This document shows positions 45,560-55,338 of a stretch of 64,000 nt of DNA, piece by piece. The notes under the pieces were generated by a model. The model was not told the DNA's origin. It saw only the letters and a program-made list of their open reading frames with translations, and made no database searches. The DNA comes from Salibacterium halotolerans. GTDB lineage: Bacteria; Bacillota; Bacilli; Bacillales; Marinococcaceae. The DNA lies in contig NZ_FOXD01000017.1 in NCBI RefSeq assembly GCF_900115625.1, positions 1 to 64,000 of the forward strand, in the 5' to 3' direction. Position numbers and translations under genes: made by a program. How positions within the stretch are numbered: position 1 is the stretch's first letter; every line of letters starts with the position of its first letter.

Positions 45560-45898
45560 TTATTGATTCGCGACCCAGGCGGCGAGGTTTTCGGCTTTTT
45601 CTCCACTCACAAGACCATCCGGCATGCCGGCGCCCCCATTTTGGATCATGGAAAGTACGTGATCCTGCGATAAATCACGTCCCGCTAGTGCTGGTCCGTT
45701 TTTGCCCTCCAAGTTTTGGCCGTGGCACTGCAGACAGTTCTGATCGTAGGCACTGCGGGCTGCTTCCGCATCGACAGAACCTCCGGCATTTTCAGTATTT
45801 CCGTTGTCGGCGGAGTCTCCTGATTCGCCGCCTCCTCCACCGCAGGCACTGAGGGCGAAAACGGTACAGGCTGCCAATGTCATAAACATCTTCTTCAT
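45560..45898 (-). CDS. cccB: cytochrome c-551 (lipoprotein)
   Basis: A small membrane-anchored c-type cytochrome of 112 residues. A lipobox (FALSAC) at about residues 14-19 gives a lipid anchor; a Gly/Glu/Asp-rich linker follows; the haem site is CLQCH with axial Met in VLSMIQNGGAGMPDGL. It carries electrons on the outer face of the membrane. It is upstream of ftsE as in B. subtilis. Confidence 0.94.
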   Translation of the reverse strand: MKKMFMTLAACTVFALSACGGGGGESGDSADNGNTENAGGSVDAEAARSAYDQNCLQCHGQNLEGKNGPALAGRDLSQDHVLSMIQNGGAGMPDGLVSGEKAENLAAWVANQ

Positions 45899-45936
45899 TA
45901 TTCATGACCTCCCAAATATCTCATTTTATCATTAGA

Positions 45937-46833
45937 TTACGTTCCGTTAGTATACCCAGCACTTTCATTTTTGAAACCCTTCCCAAGCACTTCGGCGGCA
46001 TCTGTTACGACGACAAACGCGTCCCGATCCGCGGACTGCACCCAGTGCTTGAGTGTGGATACTTCGTTACGGTTCACGACGCAGAGAAGGACCGGTCTGG
46101 CATCGTTTGTATAGCCGCCTTCCCCCGGCAGGTACGTGACCCCTCGGTCGACCCGGTTCAAAATAACGCTGCGGACGTCTTCTTCTTTCTGCGTAATGAT
46201 GAGGGCTACTTTGGCGTATCCGATGCCGGTCTGCACCAGATCAATCGTTTTTCCGGTCACAAACAGCGCAATCAGCGCATACAGGGCGTATTCGATGCTG
46301 AATACAAACGCCGACATTACAACAATCAATCCATCCATAATAAACACGCAGGCTCCGAGCGATACGCCGCTGAACTTATGTATGATTTGAGCCATCAATC
46401 CTGTTCCGCCGGTTGATGCCGCAGCCCGGAACACAAGTCCAAGACCCGCCCCCACGCCGATGCCTCCGAATATCGCCGCCAGAAGCGGATCATCCACACC
46501 TGCATCCAGATGGCGCGTTACATAAATCACAAGCGGCAGAAACAAGGTGCCGGCCAGTGTTTTTCCACCGTATGTCCACCCTCCAAGCAGCAGAACGCCT
46601 GCTATGAACAACGGAATGTTCAACACCCACATCGTCACGGCCGGTTCGATGCCGGACACCTCGTAGACGATGGTGGCAAAACCGCTGAGGCCGCCGGAGG
46701 CAATGCGGTTCGGGAGCAGAAAAAGATTATAGGACAGGGCCAGAATAGTCGATCCGGCTAAAATATAAATCGTCTGCAGCACCATCCAGAGCTTTTGCGG
46801 CATCGGCTCCCGTCGTTTTCTCCAGTTCATCAT
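45937..46833 (-). CDS. yvjA: YitT-family membrane protein (YvjA)
   Basis: A DUF161/DUF2179 protein of about 298 residues with five to six membrane helices (TIYILAGSTILALSYNLFLLP first) and a soluble C-terminal domain (DVRSVILNRVDRGVTYLPGEGGYT, LLCVVNRNEVSTLKHWV). The ATG at 46833 has better spacing from AAGGAA than the one at 46839. The function of the family is not established. Confidence 0.85.
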   Translation of the reverse strand: MMNWRKRREPMPQKLWMVLQTIYILAGSTILALSYNLFLLPNRIASGGLSGFATIVYEVSGIEPAVTMWVLNIPLFIAGVLLLGGWTYGGKTLAGTLFLPLVIYVTRHLDAGVDDPLLAAIFGGIGVGAGLGLVFRAAASTGGTGLMAQIIHKFSGVSLGACVFIMDGLIVVMSAFVFSIEYALYALIALFVTGKTIDLVQTGIGYAKVALIITQKEEDVRSVILNRVDRGVTYLPGEGGYTNDARPVLLCVVNRNEVSTLKHWVQSADRDAFVVVTDAAEVLGKGFKNESAGYTNGT

Positions 46834-46900
46834 TCCCATTTCCTTCCCTTTCCGCTCACAAAAACCCGGGATGCCCCGCTACAGAGGCACCCCTGCTTTT

Positions 46901-48005
46901 TTATATATCCATGCTTGCCCGCAGATAATCATCAATGAAAGGATCAATGTCCCCGTCCATCACGGCGGACGTGTTGCCGATTTCTCTATTGGTGCGGTGA
47001 TCTTTCACCATATTGTACGGATGGAACACGTAAGAACGGATCTGGCTTCCCCAGCCGATTTCTTTCTGTTCGCCGCGGATTTCGTCCATTTCTTTCTGCT
47101 GCTCTTCCAGTTCCCGCTGGTACAGCTTGGAGCGTAGCATTTTCATGGCGGATTCCCTGTTTTTCAGCTGCGAACGCTCATTCTGGCATGTCACGATAAT
47201 ATTCGTCGGAAGGTGCGTGATCCGAACCGCCGAATCGGTTGTGTTGACGTGCTGTCCGCCTGCGCCGCTGGAGCGGTACGTGTCAATCCGCAGATCCTCA
47301 TTGTTGATTTCCACTTCTACGCTATCATCCATCTCCGGCATCACTTCACAAGACGCAAACGACGTGTGGCGGCGGCCGGAAGAATCAAAGGGTGAAATCC
47401 GGACCAGCCGGTGGACTCCTTTTTCCGCTTTGAGAAAGCCGTAGGCATTATGGCCTTTAATGTGCAGGACGGCACTTTTCAAACCGGCTTCGTCCCCGTC
47501 CAGGTAATCCAGCACATCCACTGTATACCCTCTGCCTTCCGCCCAGCGTTTATACATGCGGAACAGCATCTGGGCCCAGTCCTGGGATTCGGTTCCGCCC
47601 GCGCCGGGGTGCAGTTCGAGAATGGCGTTGTTTTTATCATACGGTTCACTGAGCATCATGTTCAGTTCAAAGTCATTTACGTTCTTCGTCAGCGTCTGTA
47701 CGCCTTCTTCCAGCTCTTCTTTCAGATCTTCGTCGTCTTCTTCTTTCACGAGGTCATACGTGAGAACGAGATCATCATAGGCTTCCGAGAGTTCCCGGTA
47801 CCCTTCCACTGTGTTCTTCAGCGTATTGGATTCATCAATGACCTGCTTGGATTCACCCGGTTTGTCCCAGAAACCGGGTTCGGTCATTTTCTGTTCGAGT
47901 TCAGCTATACGTTCCTCTTTTTCAGCGAGGTCAAAGAGACCCCCTGAAGTCCGCCAAACGCTGGCGGATATTTGACAATGCGTGCTGTATATCAGCCATA
48001 TCCAT
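46901..48005 (-). CDS. prfB: peptide chain release factor 2, with programmed +1 frameshift
   Basis: RF2 releases peptides at UGA and UAA. The gene starts at ATG 48005 (GAGGTG 7 nt upstream), runs 24 codons to AGGGGGTCTCTTTGAC, and meets the in-frame TGA at 47933-47931. The AGGGGG Shine-Dalgarno-like sequence and CTT-TGA-C are the known autoregulatory frameshift site; skipping one T continues into the main frame, giving 367 residues. The GGQ motif is in [10 protein letters not shown]. It lies 24 nt after secA. Confidence 0.96.
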
Positions 48006-48029
48006 CGTGCGTCACCTCTGTTCTAAAAA

Positions 48030-50564
48030 TTACTGCGCCTGTTCTGCGCGGCCGTGGCAGTGTTTGTATTTCTTCCCGCTGCCGCACGGACACGGTTCGT
48101 TGCGTCCCACCGTTTCTGTTTTGCGGACCGGACGGCGCTTGCTGTTGTTTTCCTCCCGTTCGGTGTTCTCACCATGAACCGCTTTGCCTTCCGCGACTTC
48201 TTCCCGCTCCAGGTTGCTGCGGACCTGCGCTTTCACGATATACATGGCCACTTCTTCTTCGATGGATGCAACCATTTCTTCAAACATGTTAAAGCCTTCA
48301 AACTTATACTCCCGAAGCGGATCGTTCTGACCGTAAGCCCGCAGGTGGATTCCTTCGCGGAGCTGGTCCATCTGGTCGATATGGTTCATCCATTTACGGT
48401 CGACAGCGCGGAGCAGCACCACCCGTTCGAATTCCTGCATCGTTTCTTCCGGCAGTTCTTCCTGTTTTTGTCTGTAATGGTCATAGGCTTTTTCAAGAAC
48501 GATTTCGCTGATCTCTTCAGGCTCCATGCCATCGATATCTTTTACCTCAAGGTCGTCCGCCCAGAGAACTGTTCCTTTCAAGTAGTTGACGAGCCCTTCG
48601 AGGTTCCATTCCTCCGGCACGGTGCCTTCCGGTGTATACTGCCCGACTGCGCGTTCCACGACGGATTTGATCATCTGTTTGACGATCTCCTCCAGGTTTT
48701 CGGATTCGAGCACTTCCATCCGCTGCGCGTAAATCACATCACGCTGCTCGCGCATGACGTCATCGTACTGGAGAATCTGTTTCCGGGCGTCAAAGTTGTG
48801 GCCTTCCACCCGTTTCTGCGCCTGTTCCACCGCACGGCTGACAAGCTTGCTTTCAATCGGCTGATCATCTTCCATGCCGAGTTTTTCCATCATGCCGCGC
48901 ATATTATCGGTGCCAAAGCGGCGCATCAGGTCATCTTCCATGGAAAGGTAGAACTGCGACGCACCCGGATCTCCCTGACGACCGGAACGTCCGCGGAGCT
49001 GATTATCGATCCGGCGGCTTTCGTGACGCTCTGTCCCAATCACAAACAGTCCGCCGAGATCGGTGACGCCTTTTCCGAGTTTAATGTCGGTTCCGCGCCC
49101 GGCCATGTTGGTCGCAATCGTCACCGTTCCGGGCTCGCCGGCGTCTTCGATGATTTTCGCTTCATTTTCGTGGTGCTTGGCGTTCAGAACGTTGTGCGGC
49201 ACTTTCCGTTTTTTGAGAAGCTGGGAAATCAGCTCGGACATTTCCACACTGACGGTGCCGACAAGAACCGGCTGCCCTTTTTGATAAAGTTCTTCCACCG
49301 TATCGGCGATCGCCCGGTGTTTTCCTTCTTTTGTCTTGTAAATCATATCCGGCTTATCATCCCGGATGACTGGCTCATTGGTCGGAATGGAAGTTACGCC
49401 CATGCCGTAAATGTTGCGGAATTCTTCTTCTTCGGTCTTCGCTGTCCCGGTCATACCGGCCAGTTTGTTGTACATCCGGAAAAAGTTCTGGAAGGTGATG
49501 GACGCAAGCGTCATGCTTTCTTTCTGAACTTCAAGTCCTTCTTTCGCTTCAATCGCCTGGTGGAGACCGTCACTGTAGCGGCGTCCTTTCATGAGACGTC
49601 CGGTGAACTGGTCGACGATGACAACCTGTCCATCATCCACCACATAATCCGAATCCCGGTTCATCGTCACGTGGGCTTTCAGCGCCTGATTAATATGATG
49701 AAGAAGCTGGACGTGATTTTGGTCAAACAGGTTGTCGATACCAAAAGCCTGTTCCGCTTTATTGACCCCTTCTTCGGTCAGCTGTACGTTCTTTGTCTGC
49801 TCATCAAACGTGTAGTCTTCTTCCTGTTTCAAGCGGCGTACAAAAGCGTCTCCTGCCATATACATCTGCGTCGACTGCTGCACCGATCCGGAAATGATCA
49901 GCGGCGTCCGTGCTTCGTCGACCAGGATGGAATCCACTTCGTCGACGACGGCAAAATGAAGCGAACGCTGCACCATGCGTTCTTTGTAAAGCACCATGTT
50001 GTCCCGAAGGTAGTCAAAACCGAATTCATTGTTCGTTCCGTACGTAATATCGGCCGCGTACGCTTCGCGTTTTTCATCTTTGGACATGCCTTTCTGGTTG
50101 AGGCCGACGGTCATGCCGAGAAAGCGGTACAGTTCACCCATATCTTCACTGTCACGCCCGGCGAGGTAGTCGTTGACCGTGATGACATGCACGCCTTTGC
50201 CGGTTAGTGCATTCAAATAAACAGGCATGGTGGCGACAAGGGTTTTCCCTTCCCCGGTCTTCATTTCCGAGATATCGCCCCGGTGCAGAACGATACCGCC
50301 CATTAACTGAACGCGGAACGGTTTCATTCCAAGCACCCGGTACGCTGCTTCCCTCACTACCGCGTACGCTTCCGGAAGCAGGTCCTCGAGCGTTTCTCCG
50401 TTCTCGTAGCGTTCTTTGAAGACTTCGGTTTTTCCGCTCAGTTCCTCATCCGAAAGCTTCTGCATCTCATCGTCTTGCTGTTCAATCTGTTCCGCTGTTT
50501 TCTCCAGTTTTTTCACACTTCGTTCGTTTGTATCGCCTATTACTTTCTTTAATAAGCCGATCAT
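48030..50564 (-). CDS. secA: preprotein translocase ATPase SecA
   Basis: Motor of the Sec pathway. The 844 residues start [17 protein letters not shown] and have Walker [13 protein letters not shown], the [19 protein letters not shown] box, [20 protein letters not shown], and the C-terminal zinc motif [14 protein letters not shown] that binds SecB or ribosomes. It is 460 nt after hpf, with repeats between. Confidence 0.98.
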   Translation of the reverse strand: MIGLLKKVIGDTNERSVKKLEKTAEQIEQQDDEMQKLSDEELSGKTEVFKERYENGETLEDLLPEAYAVVREAAYRVLGMKPFRVQLMGGIVLHRGDISEMKTGEGKTLVATMPVYLNALTGKGVHVITVNDYLAGRDSEDMGELYRFLGMTVGLNQKGMSKDEKREAYAADITYGTNNEFGFDYLRDNMVLYKERMVQRSLHFAVVDEVDSILVDEARTPLIISGSVQQSTQMYMAGDAFVRRLKQEEDYTFDEQTKNVQLTEEGVNKAEQAFGIDNLFDQNHVQLLHHINQALKAHVTMNRDSDYVVDDGQVVIVDQFTGRLMKGRRYSDGLHQAIEAKEGLEVQKESMTLASITFQNFFRMYNKLAGMTGTAKTEEEEFRNIYGMGVTSIPTNEPVIRDDKPDMIYKTKEGKHRAIADTVEELYQKGQPVLVGTVSVEMSELISQLLKKRKVPHNVLNAKHHENEAKIIEDAGEPGTVTIATNMAGRGTDIKLGKGVTDLGGLFVIGTERHESRRIDNQLRGRSGRQGDPGASQFYLSMEDDLMRRFGTDNMRGMMEKLGMEDDQPIESKLVSRAVEQAQKRVEGHNFDARKQILQYDDVMREQRDVIYAQRMEVLESENLEEIVKQMIKSVVERAVGQYTPEGTVPEEWNLEGLVNYLKGTVLWADDLEVKDIDGMEPEEISEIVLEKAYDHYRQKQEELPEETMQEFERVVLLRAVDRKWMNHIDQMDQLREGIHLRAYGQNDPLREYKFEGFNMFEEMVASIEEEVAMYIVKAQVRSNLEREEVAEGKAVHGENTEREENNSKRRPVRKTETVGRNEPCPCGSGKKYKHCHGRAEQAQ

Positions 50565-50639
50565 GCCGCGATCATCGTCCTCTCTTTTTGTCAGGAAATC
50601 TATAAAGTATGACGCAGGTTTCGTTTTTCACAGTTATTG

Positions 50640-50970
50640 TTATTTTATCAGTTTCCTCTGCTCGTTACAACGTGGGGGAGATGTCGCCCGGGTGAAAAAT
50701 CGGTGCAGGGCGGGGCGGGTTGGTATGGTTGGGAAAGGTGAATGGGGGGATGGACACTATGCCGGCGGAAAATGGGGGTAGTGTCCACGGAGAGTGGTTC
50801 CGTGGACACTACAGCACCGGCGCAGCCGATTAGTGGTTCCCGGCGAGTGCCTATGTCCACTATCGGCCGGCTATCTTTCGTTAGCGTCCATGGAACACGG
50901 ATCCGGGGATACTAATCCTTTTTTTCAGACGATTAGTGTCCACTGCCTTCAGCCGGATGGCAGCATACCA
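50640..50970. repeat. intergenic repeat region between secA and hpf
   Basis: No gene is visible. Repeated pieces GGACACTA, TAGTGTCC and GAGTGGTTCC form hairpins, and one copy of the CACT/CCGGCG/GATTAGTGGTTCC unit lies at 50815-50845. The same combination of repeat and neighbouring terminator occurs at 31335-31798. Confidence 0.6.
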
Positions 50971-50971
50971 A

Positions 50972-51008
50972 AAACTCCCGACTATCGTTTAAGATAATCG
51001 GGAGCGTT
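50972..51008 (-). terminator. hpf terminator
   Basis: CTCCCGACTATC and GATAATCGGGAG arms around an 8-nt loop, T-poor tail on minus but perfect stem. The stem core is shared with the yvlD terminator. Confidence 0.7.
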
Positions 51009-51024
51009 TATTACCTGTCTTTTT

Positions 51025-51627
51025 TTATTCCGGTTCAATCAGCCCGTAGCGTCCGTCTTTGCGGCGGTAGACGACGTTGGTGTCGCCGTTGACCGAGTTT
51101 GAAAAAACAAAGAATCCGTGACCGAGCATGTCCATCTGCAGAATAGCTTCTTCGGTATCCATCGGTTTCAGGTTAAACCGTTTCGTGCGGACAATTTCGT
51201 AGTCATCCACGTCTTCCTCTTCTTCTTCGGTGAGACCGTTCCCTCCGTCAAGACCTCCGTTAGCGATCTCTTCATTGAGCGCTTCGATGTCCTCTTCTTT
51301 AAACATATGCTTTACTCCGCCGTTTTGACGGAATTTTCGGTTAACTTTCGTTTTATGCTTGCGGATTTGGCGTTCCAGTTTTTCCACGACGAGGTCGATA
51401 GCCGCATACATATCGTTGTGGCTCTCTTCGGCCCGCAGCAGCAGGTTTGGCATCGGAATGGTCACCTCTATGTTATTACCGCTGCTGTTGTGCACGTGCA
51501 GCTTTACGTGGACATCCGCTACCGGCGTTGTATCAAAATAACGATCCAGTTTGCTTACTTTCTTTTCCACATAACTCTTCAGTGCCGGAGTTACCTCTAG
51601 GTTTTCACCTCGAATGTTGTAATTCAT
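51025..51627 (-). CDS. hpf: ribosome hibernation promoting factor, long form
   Basis: HPF dimerises 70S ribosomes into silent 100S particles in stationary phase. The ATG at 51627 (MNYNIRGENLEVTPALKSY) is preceded by AAGGAGGAG; 200 residues. The N-terminal S30AE domain (to about 105) and the C-terminal dimerisation domain (EIVRTKRFNLKPMDTEEAILQMDMLGHGFFVF, quoted here only by its start IVRTKRFNLKPM) are both present. An acidic linker separates them. Confidence 0.95.
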   Translation of the reverse strand: MNYNIRGENLEVTPALKSYVEKKVSKLDRYFDTTPVADVHVKLHVHNSSGNNIEVTIPMPNLLLRAEESHNDMYAAIDLVVEKLERQIRKHKTKVNRKFRQNGGVKHMFKEEDIEALNEEIANGGLDGGNGLTEEEEEDVDDYEIVRTKRFNLKPMDTEEAILQMDMLGHGFFVFSNSVNGDTNVVYRRKDGRYGLIEPE

Positions 51628-51749
51628 CAAGTAAACTCCTCCTTTCGTTACTTCTATAATTCTATATTCACTTCATAATCCCTTTCTAAAACTCAAAATT
51701 CGTCAAAATTATTTACAATATCTTTACAATACGTGCTGTTGACAATTTC

Positions 51750-51945
51750 TCACCTAAAAGATAAAAAATAAGTGGCTGGAACAAAACCTTTATAAGATAA
51801 AAAAATACCGAACGATCAACAATTCGTTCGGTATTTTTTCTCCTAAGACAAACCGCTGCGCCAAAACACTTCGCTTTCCGCGGGCACGGCTCAAGCCATT
51901 CGTGTTCTCTTTCGTCTATTTTTCTTTTGTCCCAGCCTCGTTCTT
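51750..51945 (-). repeat. GAGGCTGGGAC-type intergenic repeat element
   Basis: On minus it starts ACGAGGCTGGGACAAAAG, contains CCGCGGAAAGCGAAGTG and GCGCAGCGG, then a terminator hairpin, and ends TTTTGTTCCAGCCACTTA. I recognise this layout as a dispersed repeat found in intergenic regions of many Bacillaceae and staphylococci. A minus frame through it (51713-52102) looks spurious. Confidence 0.6.
51807..51832. terminator. terminator within the repeat, after gabD
   Basis: ACCGAACGA and TCGTTCGGT form a perfect 9-bp stem with an 8-nt loop, A-run on one side and T-run on the other, so it can work in both directions. Confidence 0.85.
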
Positions 51946-51950
51946 CACTC

Positions 51951-53378
51951 TTACAGACCGATCGAGATATATTTTGTTTCGAGGAATGGTTTGATGCCTT
52001 CGTGGCCGCCTTCGCGTCCGATGCCGCTTTGTTTCCAGCCGCCGAATGGGGCTTGGGCGGCGGATGGGCGTCCATCGTTCCATCCGACGATGCCGAATTC
52101 AAGGCCTTCGGCTGTTTTCACGCCGCGGCTCATGCTTTCGGTGAAAAAGTAGGAGGCGAGCCCGAAAGGTGAATTGTTCGCATGGCGGACGGCTTCCTCG
52201 TCGCTTGATACTTTCTGGATCGGAGCGACAGGGCCGAACGTTTCTTCTTCCATAATAATCATGTCGCTTGTCACATTTTTCAGGATGGTCGGCTCATAGA
52301 ACCAGCCGCCGTTTTCTTCCCAGCCTCTGCCGCCGGTCACAAGTTCCGCTCCTTTATCGAGTGCGTCTTTCACGTGGCGGTCGACTTTGTCCCAGCCTTC
52401 TTTGTTGATCATCGGGCCAACGGACGTACCTTCGGCAAAACCATCACCGACCTGGAGTTTTTCGACTTCTTCTTTGAGACGGTCAACGAACGTGTCGTGA
52501 ATGGCTTCTTCCACATAGATACGGTTTCCGCAAACGCATGTCTGTCCGGCGTTCCGGAATTTCGAGGCCACCGTTCCGTCCACGGCTTTTTCCATGTCCG
52601 CGTCGTCCAGTACGATAACAGGAGCGTGTCCGCCGAGTTCAAGCGACAGTTTCTTGATATCGGAAGCACCCTGCTCCATCAATGTCTGCCCGACGCCGGT
52701 GGATCCGGTGAATGTCATTTTCCGCACCGCCTGGCTTCCCATCAGCTCTCCGCCGATGGCCGCGGCGTCTTCTCCTGTAATGAGGTTGAAAACACCATCA
52801 GGCAGTCCGGCTTCTTCGCAGATTTCAGCGAACCGCACCGCCGAAAGCGGTGTGTCTTCCGCCGGTTTCAGAACGACCGGGCAGCCTGCCGCAAGCGCCG
52901 GCGCTACTTTTCTTGTTACCATTGCCTGCGGGAAATTCCACGGTGTAATCGCCGCGGTCACACCAACCGGCTGGTGCAGCACCATCATCCGCTTGTCCGG
53001 CGAACCGGCCGGAATCGTATCGCCGTAGATCCGTCTTCCTTCTTCGGCGAACCATTCGAGAAAAGAAGCCGCATAGGCCACCTCTCCTTTTGCCTCATGA
53101 AGTGGTTTTCCCATTTCCCGGGTAATTAATTCTCCCAATTCATCCTGCTTTTCCATCATCAAGCGGTGTATTTCTTTTAAATATGATGCCCGGTCGCCGG
53201 CCGTGCGGTGGGACCAGGAAGGAAAAGCCGCTTCTGCTGCCTCGATGGCTTCTTTCGTTTCATCGGCGCCGCCATCTGCGGCCTGACCGATTTCTTCATT
53301 ATTTGCTGGATTTTTCACCGCAAATGTTCCGTTGGCCGCTTTTTTCCAAGTGCCGTTTATAAAAAGACGCGTCTCCAT
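51951..53378 (-). CDS. gabD: succinate-semialdehyde dehydrogenase
   Basis: NAD(P)-dependent aldehyde dehydrogenase of 475 residues, the second step of GABA breakdown. TPWNFPQAMVTRKVAPALAA, GSTGVGQTLM (cofactor), the general base Glu in LELGGHAPVIV and the catalytic Cys in NAGQTCVCGNRIYV with the second Cys typical of SSADH redox switches are present. Substrate is by family resemblance; no GABA transaminase gene lies nearby. Confidence 0.9.
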   Translation of the reverse strand: METRLFINGTWKKAANGTFAVKNPANNEEIGQAADGGADETKEAIEAAEAAFPSWSHRTAGDRASYLKEIHRLMMEKQDELGELITREMGKPLHEAKGEVAYAASFLEWFAEEGRRIYGDTIPAGSPDKRMMVLHQPVGVTAAITPWNFPQAMVTRKVAPALAAGCPVVLKPAEDTPLSAVRFAEICEEAGLPDGVFNLITGEDAAAIGGELMGSQAVRKMTFTGSTGVGQTLMEQGASDIKKLSLELGGHAPVIVLDDADMEKAVDGTVASKFRNAGQTCVCGNRIYVEEAIHDTFVDRLKEEVEKLQVGDGFAEGTSVGPMINKEGWDKVDRHVKDALDKGAELVTGGRGWEENGGWFYEPTILKNVTSDMIIMEEETFGPVAPIQKVSSDEEAVRHANNSPFGLASYFFTESMSRGVKTAEGLEFGIVGWNDGRPSAAQAPFGGWKQSGIGREGGHEGIKPFLETKYISIGL

Positions 53379-53581
53379 GAGAATCTCTCCTTTTCATATG
53401 TCTATACGTACTACATACCCGGGTGCGCTCGTTCCTATGCAGGTTTCCCCCAAATTTTTCTACATAAGAATCCTGGACCTCTCTCTTCCCGGGCTCTCTT
53501 TTTTTCTGCTGTAAAGTCTATCCAACCGCTCCTTGATATGATATATTTTAATGACAGGCTTACGCAGGAGGAGGAAAAATC

Positions 53582-54691
53582 ATGCATCGAATCCTTGCAG
53601 GCATGTATGGTCTCCTTATCATCCTGCTTCTGGCATCCTGCATGTCGGAAGCGGATACCGATGAAAGCGGGGACAGCGGCATCCCCCCTGAGGAAGAACC
53701 GGATGACTCCGATGAAACAAAACCAGCACCGGAACCTGAAAAAGTCATGCCGGCAGGGGATGTACTGCAGCAATCCATTGACAAAATGAACAATATAGAC
53801 AGCTACACCATTTCAACGAACATGAACCAGCATCTGGAGCTGGATGAAGAGCAGGAACTGGAAAACAGATACCGCTCCAGCACGCTCGTGAATCTGGATC
53901 CGGTGCGGTATTACGAATCATCCAGCATTGAAAAAATTCAGACGGCCGCAGGGGAAACACAGAGCAGCTTTGTGGAGCTGGACCGTTATTTTACGGACCG
54001 GGGCTTTTATATGTATGACTCCTCGGAAAGCCGCTGGGTCCAGTTTCCGGAACAGTTCAACGAGGACTTCAAGTCTTTTGACAAATCGTATGAGAACCCG
54101 GGCCGCATTCTTGAAATGATTGAAGCCTACAGCAGCGACATTCATATCATTGAAGGAAACCGGCATTATCAGCTCACATTCAGCGGCGGTAAGGACCAGA
54201 CCCAGGAAATCGCCCTTGAAATGATCGGCATGGTCAATACCGCCTTTTCTTCTTCCATTGAAGACATGATGTACATGGCGGAGCTGCAGTCCCTTACATT
54301 CCAGCTGCAGATTGACAAAGAAACATTCTACCCGAAAAAACTAGAGATGAACCTCGATATGAATATGAATAATACGGAAGGCGAAGCGAATGCCTCGCAC
54401 CATCTTGTCGTCGCTCGTTATTCTGATTTCAACGAGACAGAACGCGTCGAGATTCCGGCTGACGTTCTGAACCAGGCCGAAGATATGGAGCTCGATGAAT
54501 TTACCGGGTTTGATCAGATGGAGGAATTTGACTCCATTGACGGCATAGAGATGGAGCAGATTTACGACGATAACACAACAGAATCCCCGGATGAGCCGAC
54601 GCTCGACTTCGACCTGAGCGACTATCTTGACAGCGGCGGTGAAAACGGAGAAACGAACGAACAGCCCGCGTCCGGTGACGCTTCCGGGTAA
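53582..54691 (+). CDS. acidic lipoprotein, LolA-like fold likely
   Basis: A 369-residue surface lipoprotein. Lipobox LLASC at residues 17-21 follows a basic start and hydrophobic run. An acidic disordered linker (residues 22-55) leads to a domain with regions SIDKMNNIDSYTISTNMNQH, RYRSSTLVNLDPVRYYESSS and RGFYMYDSSESRWVQFPEQF, the pattern of DUF6612/LppX-like lipid-binding lipoproteins. The C-terminal 70 residues are again very acidic. It is divergent from gabD and has its own terminator. Ligand unknown. Confidence 0.8.
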   Translation: MHRILAGMYGLLIILLLASCMSEADTDESGDSGIPPEEEPDDSDETKPAPEPEKVMPAGDVLQQSIDKMNNIDSYTISTNMNQHLELDEEQELENRYRSSTLVNLDPVRYYESSSIEKIQTAAGETQSSFVELDRYFTDRGFYMYDSSESRWVQFPEQFNEDFKSFDKSYENPGRILEMIEAYSSDIHIIEGNRHYQLTFSGGKDQTQEIALEMIGMVNTAFSSSIEDMMYMAELQSLTFQLQIDKETFYPKKLEMNLDMNMNNTEGEANASHHLVVARYSDFNETERVEIPADVLNQAEDMELDEFTGFDQMEEFDSIDGIEMEQIYDDNTTESPDEPTLDFDLSDYLDSGGENGETNEQPASGDASG

Positions 54692-54720
54692 GAAGCTGTC
54701 CTTTTAAAGGGACAGCTTCT
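54691..54720 (+). terminator. lipoprotein gene terminator
   Basis: AGAAGCTGTCC and GGGACAGCTTCT stem with a TTTTAAA loop, then seven T residues on plus. Confidence 0.9.
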
Positions 54721-54739
54721 TTTTTTATGGGAGCGCTCT

Positions 54740-54884
54740 GTTTTTTTTCTATCCATTCTCCCGGTTTATCGATTGATTCAATGATTTCTCTATCGATTCG
54801 AGGCACTCGGCGCTGTTTTCTTTATCGATTCTCTATTTTTCCCTATCAATTCTCCCAATTTATCAATCGATTCCCCGCTTTTCT
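54740..54884. repeat. tandem ATCGATT/ATTGATTC units
   Basis: About nine imperfect copies of a short unit (TTTATCGATTGATTC, CTATCGATTC, TTATCAATCGATTC and similar) follow each other between two gene ends. Read on minus they spell ESIDK-like repeats (ESIEKSGESIDKLGEL). Such frames look like proteins but have no start signals; I treat them as DNA repeats. Confidence 0.6.
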
Positions 54885-55256
54885 CTATTGATTCCGATAA
54901 AAATGATCCACAATCAACCGCCAGCGCTGAAATCCCGGGAGAAAATTCGTCGTGAGCGCCGATAGTTTCCATCTGGAAGAATCCATATCAGGGATAGTCA
55001 TGGCGTTTTCGAGGGCTTGATGGAATGCATCCATTTCACCGCTGCGGTCCGCTTTGTGCACGAACAGATGCGACATCGTTGCGTTACCACCGGCGAGCGG
55101 CGAAAAGCCGTCCAGCATCTGCCTGAGCAGCCGGTCGCCGTTTTCGTCCAGCCCTTCCCGGTAAAAATACGCCACCGACGCCACCCCTTCCTCCACCGTC
55201 TCCAGATAACCAAGGTACTGCTTCAGAAACTCTTGTTCCGCCTGTTCCAGTGCCAT
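54885..55256 (-). CDS. small helical protein downstream of fliT, unknown
   Basis: A 123-residue acidic helical protein (MALEQAEQEFLKQYLGYLET start at 55256, 11 nt after AAGGGG; an ATG at 55265 lies too close). No family recognised. It is 82 nt after fliT on the same strand and may share the flagellar transcript. Conserved-looking segment: DSSRWKLSALTTNFLPGFQRW. Confidence 0.6.
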   Translation of the reverse strand: MALEQAEQEFLKQYLGYLETVEEGVASVAYFYREGLDENGDRLLRQMLDGFSPLAGGNATMSHLFVHKADRSGEMDAFHQALENAMTIPDMDSSRWKLSALTTNFLPGFQRWRLIVDHFYRNQ

Positions 55257-55338
55257 AGGCGTCATCACCCCTTCTCTTGTTGTGAGAATAACACAAGTGC
55301 AATATAAAAAAACAGCCGCACCAACGCGGCTGCCTTTC

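Noticed and set aside
48054-50207. 717-codon open frame on plus opposite secA
   Set aside because: It is an antisense shadow of a highly conserved gene with biased codon use; the protein has no recognisable motif and no ribosome binding site.
51713-52102. 129-codon minus frame after gabD
   Set aside because: It runs through an intergenic repeat and terminator and overlaps the gabD end in another frame.
54501-54972. Minus frames with ESIDK-like repeats
   Set aside because: They arise from tandem DNA repeats and lack ribosome binding sites.
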